Of a stretch of DNA of 64,000 nucleotides, positions 47,340-58,600 are shown one piece after another (positions within the stretch are counted from its first letter, which is position 1; each line of letters starts with the position of its first letter). The translations under genes were made by a program, and so were the position numbers. The notes under the pieces are model-generated. The model was not told the origin of the DNA, did not search any database, and saw only the letters and a program-made list of their open reading frames with translations. This DNA comes from Diploscapter coronatus (taxonomy: Eukaryota; Nematoda; Chromadorea; Rhabditida; Rhabditidae): NCBI GenBank assembly GCA_964036155.1, contig OZ038423.1, forward strand, positions 23,637,249 through 23,701,248, given 5' to 3'.

Positions 47340-50300
47340 ATGGATTCCGGTGAGGAAACAGTAGATCCGAGGGAACGGGTAGGTTTGTTCGGCAAAATTT
47401 CTAAAATGTGCGATGTTCCGAATTTTTCTTAAGAACATTTAGGTCAAAACATCGAATTTTCACGGTTTTTTACCAAAATTCCATCATTTTAGACAAAAAT
47501 CGAGAATGATCCTGAAATTTTTAGCCAAGATCTAGAATCTTCTACATGTTTTTACTCTTCGAGAATTTCCAGGTACGTCAAATGGTCGCTCAGCCTCCCT
47601 CCAGTCGACCGCCGGAATTCGTCAACCCACTCGAAAAAATCGAACAACTTCTCACTTGTCCTATTTGTCTCGACCGATACAAGTAAATCTCTAGCCTAAT
47701 GGTGAAAAATAGATCTAAGCAGCCAAATTGGATATCAAAACTAGAAATTTGATCCATTTCCTAGCCTAATACTTCATCGAATGCTTTGAATACCATCTTG
47801 GGTATCATAAGTTTACATCTGATCTAATATCTTTAGCCTAATTCATTAACATAGGCCACGAAGGCCAGCTAAAATATCATAAGTGCATGGTTGACGCCAT
47901 TAAAGCTGCCCTTTTGCTTCAAATCCCATATCCTTGCTTCATCACCTCTAAAAATCGCATGATAAATCGATACGCCCTTAGGCCTAGGTTAGTTGGATCC
48001 GAAATCCGAAAAACTCCCCCAACAATTTCTTCTGTTCATCGACGCTTTACATCAATTTCCGTTTTTCTTCTCGGCACTCTCTTCAAGCCAAATCACTATT
48101 TTCAACCAACAAACGATTTCGTCAATTCCACACCAACCATGAGCAAAAAGTTATAAAAATCACGATTACGAAATTCGTGAAGTAAAAATAGCCGAAATTT
48201 TTGGCAATCAAAGTTAAATTTTAGAGTCAAAAATAAAACTTTGAGTTCAGACAACCAAAACTGCTGCCTTGCCAACACACGTTCTGCTATCCATGTCTTG
48301 AAAGTTGTGCGGACACTCTTCATAGGCAAATTTAACTAGGAAAATCTAAACAAAATTCGAATTTTAGGACCTTGAAGTGCCCCGAGTGTCGAGCAGAACA
48401 TAACGTCCCATACGAAGGGGTCAAAGCTTTTCAGGTAGGGAGGAATTTTTAGATTCGACAACAAAATTTACCTCTTTTAGCCGAACTACACTTTGACGGG
48501 TTTTCTCGAAATTCACTTGCAGGCCTCGGCCGATGCCTCAGCCGAGATTGAAGACTACATTCATAGGTAAGCTGTTCTTCAGAAAAAATGGTTTAGCTTG
48601 TTTCAATAAAAAGTCGTTCTAAACTTCTCTTTATTTGAATTTTTCAATCCTGATCAACTCCAAATCATTATAGTTCGAAATATTTTCTTTTTAAATTCTA
48701 GACTTGTATCAGTAGAAAAACGATTAAATCTCTCCAAAATAAGCCTAATCTCGAATATGTTCATTTAGTCCTTGCAAAAAATGATCTTACCCCGAAAAAT
48801 TCAAAGTTTTTAGTCTAGATCATTTTTACTCTGCATCGTTCTAGCCTAGTCCACTCAAAAATCGCAAAATCAAAATTTAATCCATGATGTCAGCCTATTT
48901 ATTTTCATTATCACCATATCTCTTTCCTCCAGATGACTATTCGATAAGTTTGCTCGTGTGTGGGAGAAAGTGCTCAAGATCTAAGCTCTGAGCAAGCGCA
49001 TCTTGAATATTGACAGAGACTATTGGAGACTTTCATCTCTACCATCTCATAAATCCCACACTACCTCGAAGCCGCTCTTTGACTGGTGTAATAAAACGCC
49101 GTAAGAATTTCGGAACTCGAAGGAAATGGCGCAACTGGATTGGAACTTGATCGAAATTTGATTATTTTTGCAAAAACCATGAATTTTCCAGGACCCACTC
49201 CAAAAAATTTCGAGAAAAATTAACTTTCTCAACAAAATGATGGATTTTCTAAGATCTGCTTCAAACTCTTCCCGGTTCGAACCAATATTTTTTCGCAAAA
49301 GAGTTTTCCAATGGCATTTTGCGTCATACGCACTCTCAGTCCTTCTTCTTTGCTTTCAAACGAACGACCCTTTTTCTTTTCAAAATCCCCAAACCTACCT
49401 GAGGATGGAACTAGTTTCTGTCAAAGACTTTACCGCTCAAAAATCCCCATTGAAATTTCGAGTGCCCGAGATCTATTCTTATAAATTTCTCGTTCGATGA
49501 TAAGAAATAGTCGAGAAAAAAGCGCCTAGAATAACTTGCTTTATGTAGTAAAATGGCGAAAAGCCGACCAAGACTTTTTCAAGCCTACTTTACAAAAATT
49601 TCGACGAAGATCAATGTAATATGTGAAACTCAATCGCCATTCAAATCATATGATTGGGCAATTTTGAAAAGACAGAATGTTGTCGTCGTTGTTTTCTTAT
49701 TAGACAACGACAGCGATAAAAATTCGTTGTTGTCAAAGTACGGATTCATGATGCTTGATCTCCCGATCAATAAATCGCGAAATTTCCTAAGCGTTCCCGC
49801 GGTTTCGCAATATATCCCTTGGATAAACATCTCGGGATTTCGACCATCGTGTCAACTGATTTCATTTATCAGCTGATTTATAGCACATTGACCGAAAAAA
49901 TCATCTGGTATCGGAGCAACTTCGATCGATCGAAATTTGAAAAATTACAAGGTCAATCCATCTCAAGTTACGCTGTGGATAAATTCTCGGGTCGAATTTC
50001 AATTTCTAATTTTTTTCTCCGGCATTTTTCCGGTCGAAGAAGGAACCACCACACCCGCGTTTACTCGCGATGTCATTCTGTTGTCCTAGGTCTTCGGCTC
50101 GTGCCTGCGCGTACATTTATCCAATACCGCGATGAACATTCAGCCTAGATCCACTTTGATCGCAGCGAAGACATCGCTTTTTCATCAGCGGTTGTAAACA
50201 AAACGAGCGCTCAGCTGTAGCAGCAAATGTGCGTTCGCGGCGTTCGGTGATCGAATGATAGAAATAAAATCGGCAACCCATCCACATTTCGACCATCTGG

Positions 50301-53300
50301 CCCAGTGGTAGTAGGCGCGCGGCGATAAAATTCGTGTACGACAGCTATTTTTGCACAATCTCACTACTTTTAAACAATTATCATTGTTAGCTCAAAAATT
50401 GGGTGTGTGCGTTGTTTTGAACGGATAGACACTCGAGTGGAGATTCGCTAGTTTTCCCTCATCTCAGTCTTGCGAGCGCGCGAGATTTTTGAGTAGCCAA
50501 ACTGTGTGAGAGGTCGTACGAGCCAACTCAGCATCGACGAAGATTTGGCCAGCTCAAGAAAACAAACACGACGAAATCGCCGTGTTCAAGTAAAGGATAT
50601 GACTCTTATAAGCGGGGACTTTCAGGTATAACTTGGAGCGATGCAAAGTCTGCGATGAGAAGGCCGACTGTGAGCCGTGTGCTCATTGTGACAGGAAAGC
50701 CTGCAAGGACTGCAGGACGGCGCACATGGATATGCTCAAACGAGACATGGGACGACTGCTGAATCAAGTAAAACCATCGAGAAATCCTCGAGAAAATTCA
50801 ACTTCATCAGGTTCGACGACTTTCCAACCGAATTATCGAAGCTTCCGACGGTGTCTCAAAGGGTATCGAGTTACTGACGCTGAATTGTGAAACAACCAAA
50901 GACGAGGTCAAGGAGTATTTTCACCGGTAGGCAACATGCTCGAAAGGAAACCAATGGAATAGGAAATTTAGGTACCAAAAAGAGATGAAACGACGAGAAG
51001 AGTACTTCATCAACGAAATCGACATGTTCCACACGACCGAAAGTCGTTTGATGAAGAACCTCAGAGATGTGCTCGAAATCGAGTCATCGAACATGAGTGA
51101 AGCCGTTGCCAGACTGGATGCTGTTATCAAGGCACGCCTTCCTTCATTTACCAGAGTGATAGTCCAATACCAACCATTTCAGGGAGAATGCACCATGGAC
51201 GATTATGAGATCGTTAGGCTCAAGAACACATTCACCGATGGCGTCGAATACTTGAGAAATTTCCAGGTAAGGAACTTAACCGAAAAGCTTTTTTCAAATT
51301 CATGTTCAGCCCGACGCCGATGAACTTTTCAACCGAAAAGTCCGGTTTTCGGCTGGCGAGGATGCAGGGAAACTGCCTCAAGCCATCACCACCTGTGGAG
51401 AATTGTGCGTTCTTGTACCCCAATTTTCGGGAAGGTAGACGGATCAAGATCGATGAAGTGTTCATATCACATCGTCTTTCAGGTATCTGCCGCTTGAGCA
51501 ATCATATCTGGCCAGACCATTCCGACTTCCTCTGGAGAGTGATCACTTCCGCGTTCCAAACGGCAAGACCGACGACAGAATGGATAAGAATTCTTCAAGA
51601 CATGGGTAACTAATCCTAAACATTTCCCGGTTGAGTTTCATTTCATGACCTAACGACTTTTGTTCGATTTTCTAGATAGTTTTAGATGAATATCCTCAGT
51701 TATTGTAATTCTACGTTCACTAACCGAAATTAGCTAGATCCAATAAAGCTAGAACTTACAAACCAATTAGTTCTTCAGTTCTCCCCCGAAAATGCTTTTA
51801 GCCTTCTACAAATCAGTCAAATCCAGAACCTTCAACCAATCCAAATAAACTCTAACTTATAGTCATTTCCAATATATTATCCCGAGGTTACTCGGATTTT
51901 CTGTTAAAATCGGTATGTTCAACAACTTCGACACTTACGTTTAATCATTAGCCTCTATCACCGTCCTCTATCTTTATTGATAACCATATTTCCTTAACCG
52001 CGGTTTAATTTCGCAACGATCAGTTCAAGCTTCAAGCCTCATCATCAAGATTTGCTTGAAAGTTCGAAACAAGAAATCATGCTTTCTAATTTAGAAGTCG
52101 AGCTGAACCAGATGAAAGCTCATTGCGTTATCGAAGGCGTCAAGCTCTCGAGGAGGAGGCGTGGAACCGAATTAGAGGCCTCTCATCGTCGGTAGCACCG
52201 GAGCCCCATCACAGCTCGAGGACTTCAATCCCTGGACAATCACCCTGGTCCGCAAAGTCAGAAAATAGCTCCCCAGAGCGCAAGAAACCCGTCTCATCCA
52301 AAAACCCAGAGTCGAAAATGACCAACGGCGCGACGTCGCCAAAGAAAAAGGACACTCTATCTATCCCAACCAGCGGCACAAGCGGCTCATCTTCTGGCAC
52401 TTCGCCAAAGGTTTCGCCAAAGTCTCCAGTCAGCCCAATCAAACCTGCAGATCTCGAGGAAAAGCTTCTGTCATCGATTGCAGCCGCATCCTCGAAGAAG
52501 CCACCTCTTCCTCGCCAGGCGTCAAGCAACGATGACAGTTTGAACGAGAAAGTCGACAACATCCGAAGAGCTCATGCCGCTCGAACCGTCTCGAGACAGG
52601 CCTCGGAGTCTGACGAAGAGTCCGATGCCGAGGCTGGTGACGTCAGCCCGCCGAGACGAACGCGTCTCCGCATAATTCGAAGATCCACGTCAATGAACCG
52701 AGACGACGCGCCTCAACATTCGAATACTCAGCCGGCGCACATCAACCCAGCCATGACAACCTCACTGCTCGAGCCTCAAGTCGCCATCCCGGTGACGCAC
52801 TACTCAGGTGAGGACGAAGAGCTTGGCGGCGCGCCGCTAGGAGCAAATGCACTCGTCGATAGTAGTGCAGCGGCGTCGCCCGACAGTCCGACGATTCCGC
52901 CATGGCTGGCGAGACGCAGAGCCAAGTTCGCTCGCTCGCGTACCAACCCCGATCTGCAATCGCAGTTCCGCAGCGAGCGTGTTGCCCAGTTGCTAGCCGA
53001 GAGACAAGAACGCTTGTCGCGACAGGATAGTGGGAATAGCGAGAGTGGCTCGAATGGAGGCCATTCACAGGAGAGTCATAGAATCGAGGAGAGAAGAACT
53101 CGTTTAGACTCGACGCTGACCGATGCCGAGCGGCGGCTGCGTGCACGATCGGCGAGTCGGGCCAGCGATGGCAGTGATTGGAGAAGCCGTGGCCGACCGA
53201 AGGCAATCATCGGCAGGAAAGGCGGCAAGGACGGTGAACTCAACTGGCCGCGGGGAGTAGCGTCGCTGCCCGGAGGTTTCATTGCGTGTTGCGATTCGTC

Positions 53301-55025
53301 CAACCATCGCGTGTGTGTGTTTGATAAAGAAGGCAGATTCGTTCGAGCGTTCGGCGGCTATGGGTCGAGCAAAGGACAGCTGGACAGTGCGGCGGGACTG
53401 GCAACCATCAAGCAGCGCATCATCGTCAGCGATCGCTACAACCACCGCGTCTGTCTGTTCGATCTGGAAGGCAACTTCCAGTCGAGCTTCGGTGGACACG
53501 GTCCGGGCAACGGCAAATTCAACAACCCCTGGGGCGTCGCCGTCGACGACCTCGGCACGATCTATGTTGCCGACAAGGTGATTTTTCGTTCATTATAGGT
53601 TCTAAATGAGCACGAAAAACTTGGAGGTCAGAGATTGAGAAAAGTATCTACGCCTCTGATGACCTACACAACAAGACTTATCGCCTCCAAGATTTACGAA
53701 CTCGGCAATAACAAATCCAACAAACTATCAGTTTTACTCAATTTACACCAAGTTTTCACTAGCCCTTTGCCACAGCCATAATACGAAGCTAAAGTCCATT
53801 CCCAAATTACAATTCTATGTGAAAGTAATGTGCGTATTTCTCATCGAATAACTTTATGTTTCTTCTACCTAATAGTGCGCCTACACACCACCACTAGAAT
53901 CTCATTTCGTTATCGTTTCTTCTCAATCTTTAACGCATCGTTTCCGTAACGCTTCTTTTTTCGAGCTCAAAATGGTCAACAAAAAGTCAGTCCCCTTGTA
54001 AAACGTCTATTCTGTTGTTAACCACGACGCCTCATTTCGAAACTACCACCTTCCAGAGCTTTCATAGGTCAAAAACACGAAAATTACGCCCTTCACGCAC
54101 ATTGCTATCACTGAAAATTCACTAAAATGTCAAACATGAGAAGGTGAGTCGGAGGGTGAAAATCTTGAAAATTTACAGGACAATCATCGGGTGCAAATGT
54201 TTGACAAGAACGGACAGTTCCTTGGAAAATTCGGAGCGCACGGCCATTTGCCCGGGCAGCTGAATTGCCCGCTATTCGTTGCGGTCAATAAGGCTACTCA
54301 CCAGGTATCTTTCCAGCTCAAATAGCGTAGTTTGTTCTAAGTTGAAGATCATGCTCTTCTATTCTAAGATAACTCTGAGTACGTTAGATTTTAATGATAT
54401 AAATATCGTCTCTGATCCAGATAGCCATTATTTTCTCCAAATAGAAACCATTCGTAGAGAAAAATTTAGGTCTACGTCTCCGACTCCTCAAATCACCGTA
54501 TTTCCGTCTACGACGGTGCGGGCCACCACCTGTTCTGTTTCGGCGAGGAGGGTTTCCAAGGCGGCCAACTTAAATTCCCCCGAGGTGTCGCGGTAGATGC
54601 TCAAGGAAACGTTCTGGTCGCTGACTCGGGAAATAACCGAATTCAAGTAAGGGGTTGCAACTTAACGAAAAATAAATAGGCTTCAAAGATCTATTAAAAA
54701 AATAGGTATGAAAAGTTAACAGACGTTCCAGCTTCACTTCTTATCCAAAATTTACCAAAAATCACCTAAATTTCATCTTGTGTCGATGAAAGTGAAAAAT
54801 TAACGAAATTAAGGTAGTTAGAAAACTCAATTGTTTTAAAGTAAGGAAAACTTTAAACTAACCCAAATCTTCCAGGTGTTCACCTCGGACGGTCAGTTTT
54901 TATCGACGTTCGGCACCTGGGGAAGCGGGGCTGGCCAACTGAAGGCTGTCGAGGATCTCTGCGTAGCCTCTGACGGCTCCATTATCGCATCGGATCGGGA
55001 GAATCATCGTATCCAAATATTCTAA
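47340..55025 (+). CDS. nhl-1: RING / B-box / NHL-repeat protein, NHL-1 / Thin / TRIM32-like
   Basis: Fourteen exons encode 1,037 aa: 47340-47378, 47573-47682, 48251-48325, 48368-48434, 48481-48566, 50626-50767, 50811-50926, 50972-51266, 51310-51434, 51483-51605, 52095-53577, 54179-54304, 54470-54646, 54876-55025. A RING (CPICLDRY from about residue 42, LLPCQHTFCYPCLESC, LKCPECRAEH) is followed by PNYTLTGFLEIHL and a B-box (CKVCDEKADCEPCAHCDRKA, CKDCRTAHMDM). Next are an alpha-helical part and a long Ser/Pro/Arg-rich stretch in the 1.5-kb exon 11. Residues from about 765 carry six NHL repeats (for example NWPRGVASLPGGFIACCDSS, NNPWGVAVDDLGTIYVADKD, KFPRGVAVDAQGNVLVADSG) ending at RIQIF, a complete six-bladed propeller. 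The B-box region matches Drosophila Thin closely. The protein is a likely E3 ubiquitin ligase. Intron 48326-48367 is GC-AG and 42 bp long. Confidence 0.93.
50030..50589 (+). promoter_or_regulatory. Possible internal promoter and non-coding first exon of the NHL-1-like gene
   Basis: Within the 2.06-kb intron 48567-50625 the last 550 bp are richer in G, C and CpG than other introns here. They end in TTCAA/GTAAAG at 50590, a donor that would remove a 36-bp intron and join the B-box exon at 50626. No ATG lies in the last 190 bases of this exon. Transcripts starting here would lack the RING. This is inference from composition and splice signals. Confidence 0.4.
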
Positions 55026-55382
55026 TTTTTTGCCCTGAGCAATGCGCAATCTCAAATTTCTTTTAAACAATTGGAATCTATCGCAAAGTTGCAGTCTTTT
55101 CTGGGTTCTTTTATTCAAACTTCAACAAAATTTTTGTTACTTGTTAGAATTTGCTGAATTCTCTCCCAAAATTTGTTACTTCTAGCCTCTAACCAATTCG
55201 TGAAAACGTGAACAAGAAAGCTTTAGTGGAAACGCATTTGTGAAATTTTGAAAGTCTAGTCCAAAAATGGAATTTTAAAAATCGGTGAAAGAAGCATGCA
55301 AAATGTGCGTGCAAAACAGGCATAATTTTCAACCGAGTCGAGTGAATGTTGTACGAAATTTCGAATGAACTTTGAATTTATC

Positions 55383-55388
55383 AATAAA
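55383..55388 (+). terminator. Poly(A) signal AATAAA, NHL-1-like gene
   Basis: First AATAAA found after the stop, 358 nt downstream of it. Confidence 0.5.
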
Positions 55389-55393
55389 TTATT

Positions 55394-55399
55394 TTTATT
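55394..55399 (-). terminator. Poly(A) signal AATAAA, TANGO6-like gene
   Basis: TTTATT on the plus strand, about 210 nt past the TANGO6-like stop; no closer canonical signal was seen. Confidence 0.5.
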
Positions 55400-55607
55400 C
55401 GAGATCAAGATTCTTACAAATTTTTTGTAAAGTTACGAAAACTCAAGTACCCAGGTAAAATTCATTTGCGGTATTTCCTCCAATAGAAATAGCAGGGCTT
55501 TTAAATTTCCATATCATGGAGGTAGTTCTAAATTGAGAGAGTGCAGTATTTTACTAGGGTACCCAAAATAACTCGTATGAAAAATAACAAGCCCGCAAAT
55601 TTTCCCG

Positions 55608-58600
55608 TTAGAGTTGAATTTTCCGAATGTGGTCCGAGTCCGGACTCGTAGTGAGAATTTTCATCCCCTCGGCGATTTCCTCGATCGCCAATTGTGCATG
55701 CAGCCGCACGATGTGATCCTTGTCCCACTTCCAGAGCCAAGTCAGGGTACGGCGCAGGTCGCGCAAATTCGCACCGAGTACCTGAAAATTCCGAGTTTTT
55801 CAAATTTTCGGAAGATTTGATGATTATTTGCTGTAAAATTGAAGAGGACCCGATGGGAGACAGAATAATGTAATATTTAATGATAATATATCGGACCAGT
55901 GTGAAACATGAATTTCATGTTTAAATAATAGACTTAAGGAGAATTTCATCAAATGCAAAATATATATGGGGGTATCTCGCACGACCGTCTTGACTAGTCT
56001 TTCCTAGGTCTGAAAATCGAATAAAACCCAACCTCAAACAAACTATCGCTCGCCGCCGATCGGATGCATTGTCGCAAAAGATGAACTGCGGATCTGCGGA
56101 CCAATTCAGATTGCTCGTACTTCAACAGAGAGTCGACTGTCGTGAAAATCTATAGAAAAGATAAGTAAATATGCCTTGAGATTTTTAAAGAAAACCTTAG
56201 AAGTAATGAATAAAATATATCTTGAAAGGTTTTGAAGTTTTTTGCTAAGTTAATGGACAAAAATACTCTGAGAGAAGAATTTGGAAAGTCGACTTTTTGA
56301 AATTTCGACTTGCCTCAGTTAGGTACTTCTCGATTCCTCTGCCCCGACAGGCCAGCGTCAAATCAGACAAAGTAGATAGAACACTAGCTCGCATTACATC
56401 GTGAAGGTCTCTGCAAAAATAAGTTTATTTTTGTTAATTAGGAAATAAATTCACATATCGAATTCGCTTTCCGAGTTTTCCTATATGAATGAAACTTTGA
56501 AGCGTAGGGAAATAATTTTGATAGTCTACCTTTGGAATGGTTTCAAATCGAATTTTTCGCATTTTGGAAATACAAGTCCATTTTTTAAACGTAGATGGTA
56601 TTTTAGAAAGAAAAACTATAACTGAAATTAAGCTGAGCGAAGATAATAATACTGGAAAGGATATTCAAAGTTTCAATAAATCTAAAATTTGAAAACTGCC
56701 CTTCAAAATTTTTACCTGAGCGAATCGATGCAAATACCGAAGAATCGATTAAACCAAAGCGGAGCGAAATCGCCCGAGAAGCGGAACACTTTGCCGATCG
56801 TTTCTGCCACTTTGCCGCGAACGATCACTGCCGAATCATCTTTGGGTTGATCCGCATGTTCCGGCTTTTCGGGCTGAAAACGATATTTTTTCAAAAGAAT
56901 GAATTCCATGAATATCCTATAAAAATACGTTTCAACTTCCGATTTAAAAATTAGATTCAAGAAAAGATTATACTATGTGATAAGATCGCCCATAAAAGTC
57001 CGACCAATTTACCTCCTTGTAATTGGCGAAAAACTCGATCAGGTCCTCGAGGTATTTCGTGTCGTAAAGAGCGATCTCTCCCAGAGCGTTTATCGCCATC
57101 AGAAACACGTACGAGTCGGGGTCCGCGACGAGTTCTGCAATTTTTCTGAAGTTTTAAAAATTTAGCGATATTCTGGAAACTTCTATGTTCGAGAATGATT
57201 TTCATAATGTCCTGACAATTTTAGACTATGTACAAACCTTTGACTTTCCCATATAGCCATTCGTCGAGGCACTTCAGAACTTCCGAATTACGTTTTCGAA
57301 CGAGTTTGGCAACGGTCAAGAGTGCCTGTCCCCGAATGGGCTCCATTTCATCGTTCAACTCTTCCAGAAGAGTTTCGACCAGGGGGCGGGACGAGGATTT
57401 TGAATAGGTTGCTGAAAACCTGCTCAAGTTAATTTATTTTTAGGTTTTAGTAAATAAAATTGTTGCATTGGCCAGCTGAATCGTACTTTCTTTATGACCA
57501 ACTTTTGAAACATACATAAAGCAAAACGATGATTCTTTTGGAAATCTCCTTCCATGAACTCTTAGTTTTCAAAAGAAACGAGTAGCTGAATCAACAATAA
57601 GAATTAAAATTTATCGTATAAAAATGGGAAACTTATGCAAATTGGGATATAGAACTTTCTGGATGAAAAAATCAGGCCTGTAATTAAGAATCATAGCATT
57701 CGAACACTAACCTATCAGATATTCACTCATTAAACTGGGCTTTTGAAACTTATGATAATAGAATATTTTATTATATTTCAAAAATCTCACCTTTCTTCCC
57801 TTCCTGCTCCATTTCTGTCTTCTCAATTCCAACCCCCTGCAAAAGCTCGGCGAGTTGAGCCACGTCTGCGGCGATCTCCCGTAGCTCGTTTCTCGTCGAA
57901 TCATCGATTTTGACCGGCAAATTCGCGATTTTGGAGAATTTCCCCATTTCAGCGCTCAAATCAGCAAGGTGTGTTTTTGCCTGGAAACGTAAGATTATGA
58001 TAATTTCGTGTATTGGCATATTTGCATTAGCAATACCAATTGAAATAAGACTTTCAAGATTTTTGAAATAGCAACTACCATTTGACGGAGTGATTTTGTC
58101 AAATGACGAAGTGTTTATTTTGAAAACGTGAGAGACTATCACTTGGCAAAAAATCACTCCATCATTACACACCACGTCGTTTCGCCAAATCGTAACCACC
58201 TTTTGAAACATTTTGAAAAAGTCGTTTTCGAGATGATAGAAATTATGAAACTTTAGGTCGAAAATTATTAACAGAAATGAGATTTGAATAGTCGTTGAAA
58301 ATTTTTCTATAGTTCGAAAAAAAAATCACCCTTTCAGAATTAGTAGCCACCAGCACGATTGCGCCAACCAACGCGGTTACCATTTTCGAGGATTTGATTG
58401 AAAGCTGAAATTTAAAAATCGTAATTTTTCTTCTTTTTGTAAATTTACCTGTAAAACCCGGTTTCTTTCCTCGCTCTGCTTGGAAACGACGTCTAAGTCT
58501 TCTTCCCTCTGCATTTTTGCCTCGATCAAAGTTCTGGTGGATTTTAGGACGGTCTGAAAAAGCATACGTTTGTTGAAGCTAAAAAAATCATTGAAAAGTA

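Larger units (their letters stand above)
55026..55607. other. Convergent 3' ends of the NHL-1-like and TANGO6-like genes
   Basis: 582 bp separate two stop codons facing each other. AATAAA signals occur on both strands only 5 nt apart (55383-55388 plus; 55394-55399 minus). No other gene is seen. Confidence 0.7.

Noticed and set aside
49273..49287. B-box-like CCGGTTCGAACC
   Set aside because: No A box or acceptor stem on either strand; a chance palindrome.
50296..50308. tRNA A-box-like CTGGCCCAGTGG
   Set aside because: No GGTTCGA-type B box or cloverleaf follows at the right distance.
52209..53499. Long ORFs antisense to the large NHL-1-like exon
   Set aside because: Shadows of a GC-rich coding exon in other frames.
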